Assembly: GCA_017443945.1 (NCBI GenBank)
Contig: JAFSXS010000064.1
Span: 1-44,854, forward strand
Length of the DNA stretch: 44,854 nucleotides
Origin: Synergistaceae bacterium
GTDB lineage: Bacteria > Synergistota > Synergistia > Synergistales > Aminobacteriaceae
Direction of reading: 5' to 3'
A model generated the notes under the pieces. That model did not search any database. It was given only the letters and a program-made list of their open reading frames with translations, and had not been told where the DNA came from. Shown here one piece after another: positions 43,957-44,854 of this stretch (position 1 is the first letter of the stretch; each line of letters opens with the position of its first letter). The position numbers and the translations under genes were made by a program.

Positions 43957-44643
43957 CTATTCTCCGGTTGCGTCCCAGTTTTTATTTTTGTTTCTTATTG
44001 CAGAAAGCTGGTTATAACGGTGCAAAAGCTCTGTATAAATATTTTCGAAAGGTTCGCGCTGATTAGCAGAAAGCCCTACAGACCACCATTTTCTAGGTAC
44101 ACAATATAAATTTTTTGTAATAAGTTTATAATATAACGTATTTCCTATAACAGCAGGTGCAAATCCCATGTCAATTATTATTTGATCTACATGTGTTGCA
44201 ACAGCTCCCACACCAGCTGCGCCAAAACCGATTTTGACAATAGGAAACTGTATTAATTCTTTATTTTCACCTGCAATCGTCCTAATTTTATCTAAATGCA
44301 TTACATCATTGATATTAGGGGTTACAGGTATCAACACAAAATCAGCGTTCTTTAGAGCAAATTTAGAGAGTTCATTAGCACTAGGATGGCAATCTATTAT
44401 CAGCCAGTCTGTTGAAATATTAAAATGTTCCTCTTTTAGTGGGTCAGTGCGTACAGTTAATAAATTTTTGAAGCTGACATTATCTTTCAAATGGGACATA
44501 TAGTAAGAAAAATTTTGTTGTTCGTCCTGATCAAAAGCTACGACATTTTGTTTATGCATAAGAGCAATTTGAGTCAATATTATCGCCCATGTTGTTTTGC
44601 CGACTCCGCCTTTAAGATTGAAACAAGCCACTTTTATAGCCAC
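43957..44643 (-). CDS. ParA/MinD-family ATPase, orphan
   Basis: I start at GTG 44643, 8 bases after AGGAGG (44656-44651); upstream codons are not protein-like. The 228-residue protein has the deviant Walker A NLKGGVGKTTWAI, LIIDCHPSANELSKFA (Walker B region) and VLIPVTPNINDVMHLDKI. It is a short ParA-like ATPase as found in plasmid or integrative-element partition and protein-positioning systems. No ParB gene or parS-like repeats are visible beside it. It is followed by citX; upstream lies an rRNA operon end. A relic of an integrated element or a specialised positioning factor are the two alternatives. Confidence 0.87.
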   Translation of the reverse strand: MAIKVACFNLKGGVGKTTWAIILTQIALMHKQNVVAFDQDEQQNFSYYMSHLKDNVSFKNLLTVRTDPLKEEHFNISTDWLIIDCHPSANELSKFALKNADFVLIPVTPNINDVMHLDKIRTIAGENKELIQFPIVKIGFGAAGVGAVATHVDQIIIDMGFAPAVIGNTLYYKLITKNLYCVPRKWWSVGLSANQREPFENIYTELLHRYNQLSAIRNKNKNWDATGE

Positions 44644-44758
44644 GCAAATAACCTCCTGATTGATTAATGAATTTATGAAAGTTGAATAAGTTCTTGAGAT
44701 AAAAATATTATAACATTGACTCGAAAATTTGAAAATATAAGCACAATACATACGAAAA

Positions 44759-44786
44759 GAGGAAGCCCTAATATAAAGACTTCCTC
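44759..44786 (-). terminator. Terminator of the rRNA operon
   Basis: GAGGAAG (44786-44780 minus) pairs with CTTCCTC (44765-44759), followed by TTTT, 16 bases after the 5S 3' end. Confidence 0.85.
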
Positions 44787-44801
44787 TCTGATTTAATTAT
44801 A

Positions 44802-44854
44802 AACTGGCGACGGTCTGCTCTCCCGTGTGTACCCCACACAGTACCATCGACGCT
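44802..44854 (-). rRNA. rrf: 5S ribosomal RNA, 3' part; 5' part outside window
   Basis: On the minus strand the edge reads AGCGTCGATGGTACTGTGTG, then GGGTACACACGGGAGAGCAG and ACCGTCGCCAG, the conserved 3' half of 5S rRNA (helices IV and V and the 3' closing strand). The 5' half lies beyond the right edge. It marks the end of an rRNA operon transcribed toward the window. Confidence 0.93.

Noticed and set aside
44644-44801. tRNA gene next to the 5S rRNA
   Set aside because: No cloverleaf or TTCGA-type T loop is visible; only the terminator hairpin is present.

Overview
The window is an AT-rich bacterial chromosome segment with short intergenic gaps and many AAAAATTTTT-type runs. TolC- and MacA-like envelope genes, a lipopolysaccharide-core-type glycosyltransferase and many Sec signal peptides point to a diderm. 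The housekeeping genes (YhaM-like nuclease, YibE/F protein, EF-G-like factor) have a Firmicute/Synergistota flavour. A gut-type Synergistota or a related anaerobe is my best guess, not proven.

Left part (1-10.2 kb). Minus strand: the start of a Ppx/GppA phosphatase, a YibE/F membrane protein, an RluA-type pseudouridine synthase and a YhaM-like nuclease. Plus strand: an exported polysaccharide deacetylase, lepA, hemW and the SRP RNA. Then come two minus-strand glycosyltransferases and a promoter-hairpin-terminator unit that looks like an unannotated small RNA.

MerR regulon (10.35-19.6 kb). A MerR regulator at 14.2-14.6 kb sits between two operons whose promoters have near-matching sequences and the 19-bp spacer typical of MerR control. 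Promoter 1 drives an exported Cys-nucleophile hydrolase and an exported two-domain carboxymuconolactone decarboxylase. Promoter 2 drives an exported hydrolase-cupin fusion, an SDR oxidoreductase, an exported hydrolase and an exported type-B carboxylesterase. Two decayed radical SAM paralogues of different base texture lie between them. A subtype-B tannase with an exported thioredoxin at 27.7-29.5 kb suggests a wider capacity for plant phenolic esters.

Middle (19.6-27.5 kb). A DUF2142-type membrane protein is interrupted at a run of 12 G (a phase-variation candidate). It is followed by an EF-G-like GTPase and a hybrid histidine kinase with a two-receiver response regulator. The kinase leader contains an 81-bp direct duplication.

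Unknown exported operon (29.6-34.7 kb). Five genes: one large unknown protein, one exported protein, an exported TPR/proline-rich protein and two tandem paralogues of an unknown exported family.

Restriction locus (34.8-37.4 kb). A DUF815 AAA+ ATPase overlaps a DpnI-type methyl-directed endonuclease. A DpnD/PcfM-like protein and a doubly truncated DpnII/MboI-type endonuclease follow. DpnI and DpnII have opposite methylation requirements, so this locus looks like the scar of a cassette swap.

Right part (37.4-44.85 kb). GarR-type reductase; TolC, PHP phosphoesterase, MacA-type adaptor and MacB-type ATPase with no permease; then on the minus strand an exported CX5R phosphatase, CitX and an orphan ParA-like ATPase downstream of a 5S rRNA cut by the window edge.
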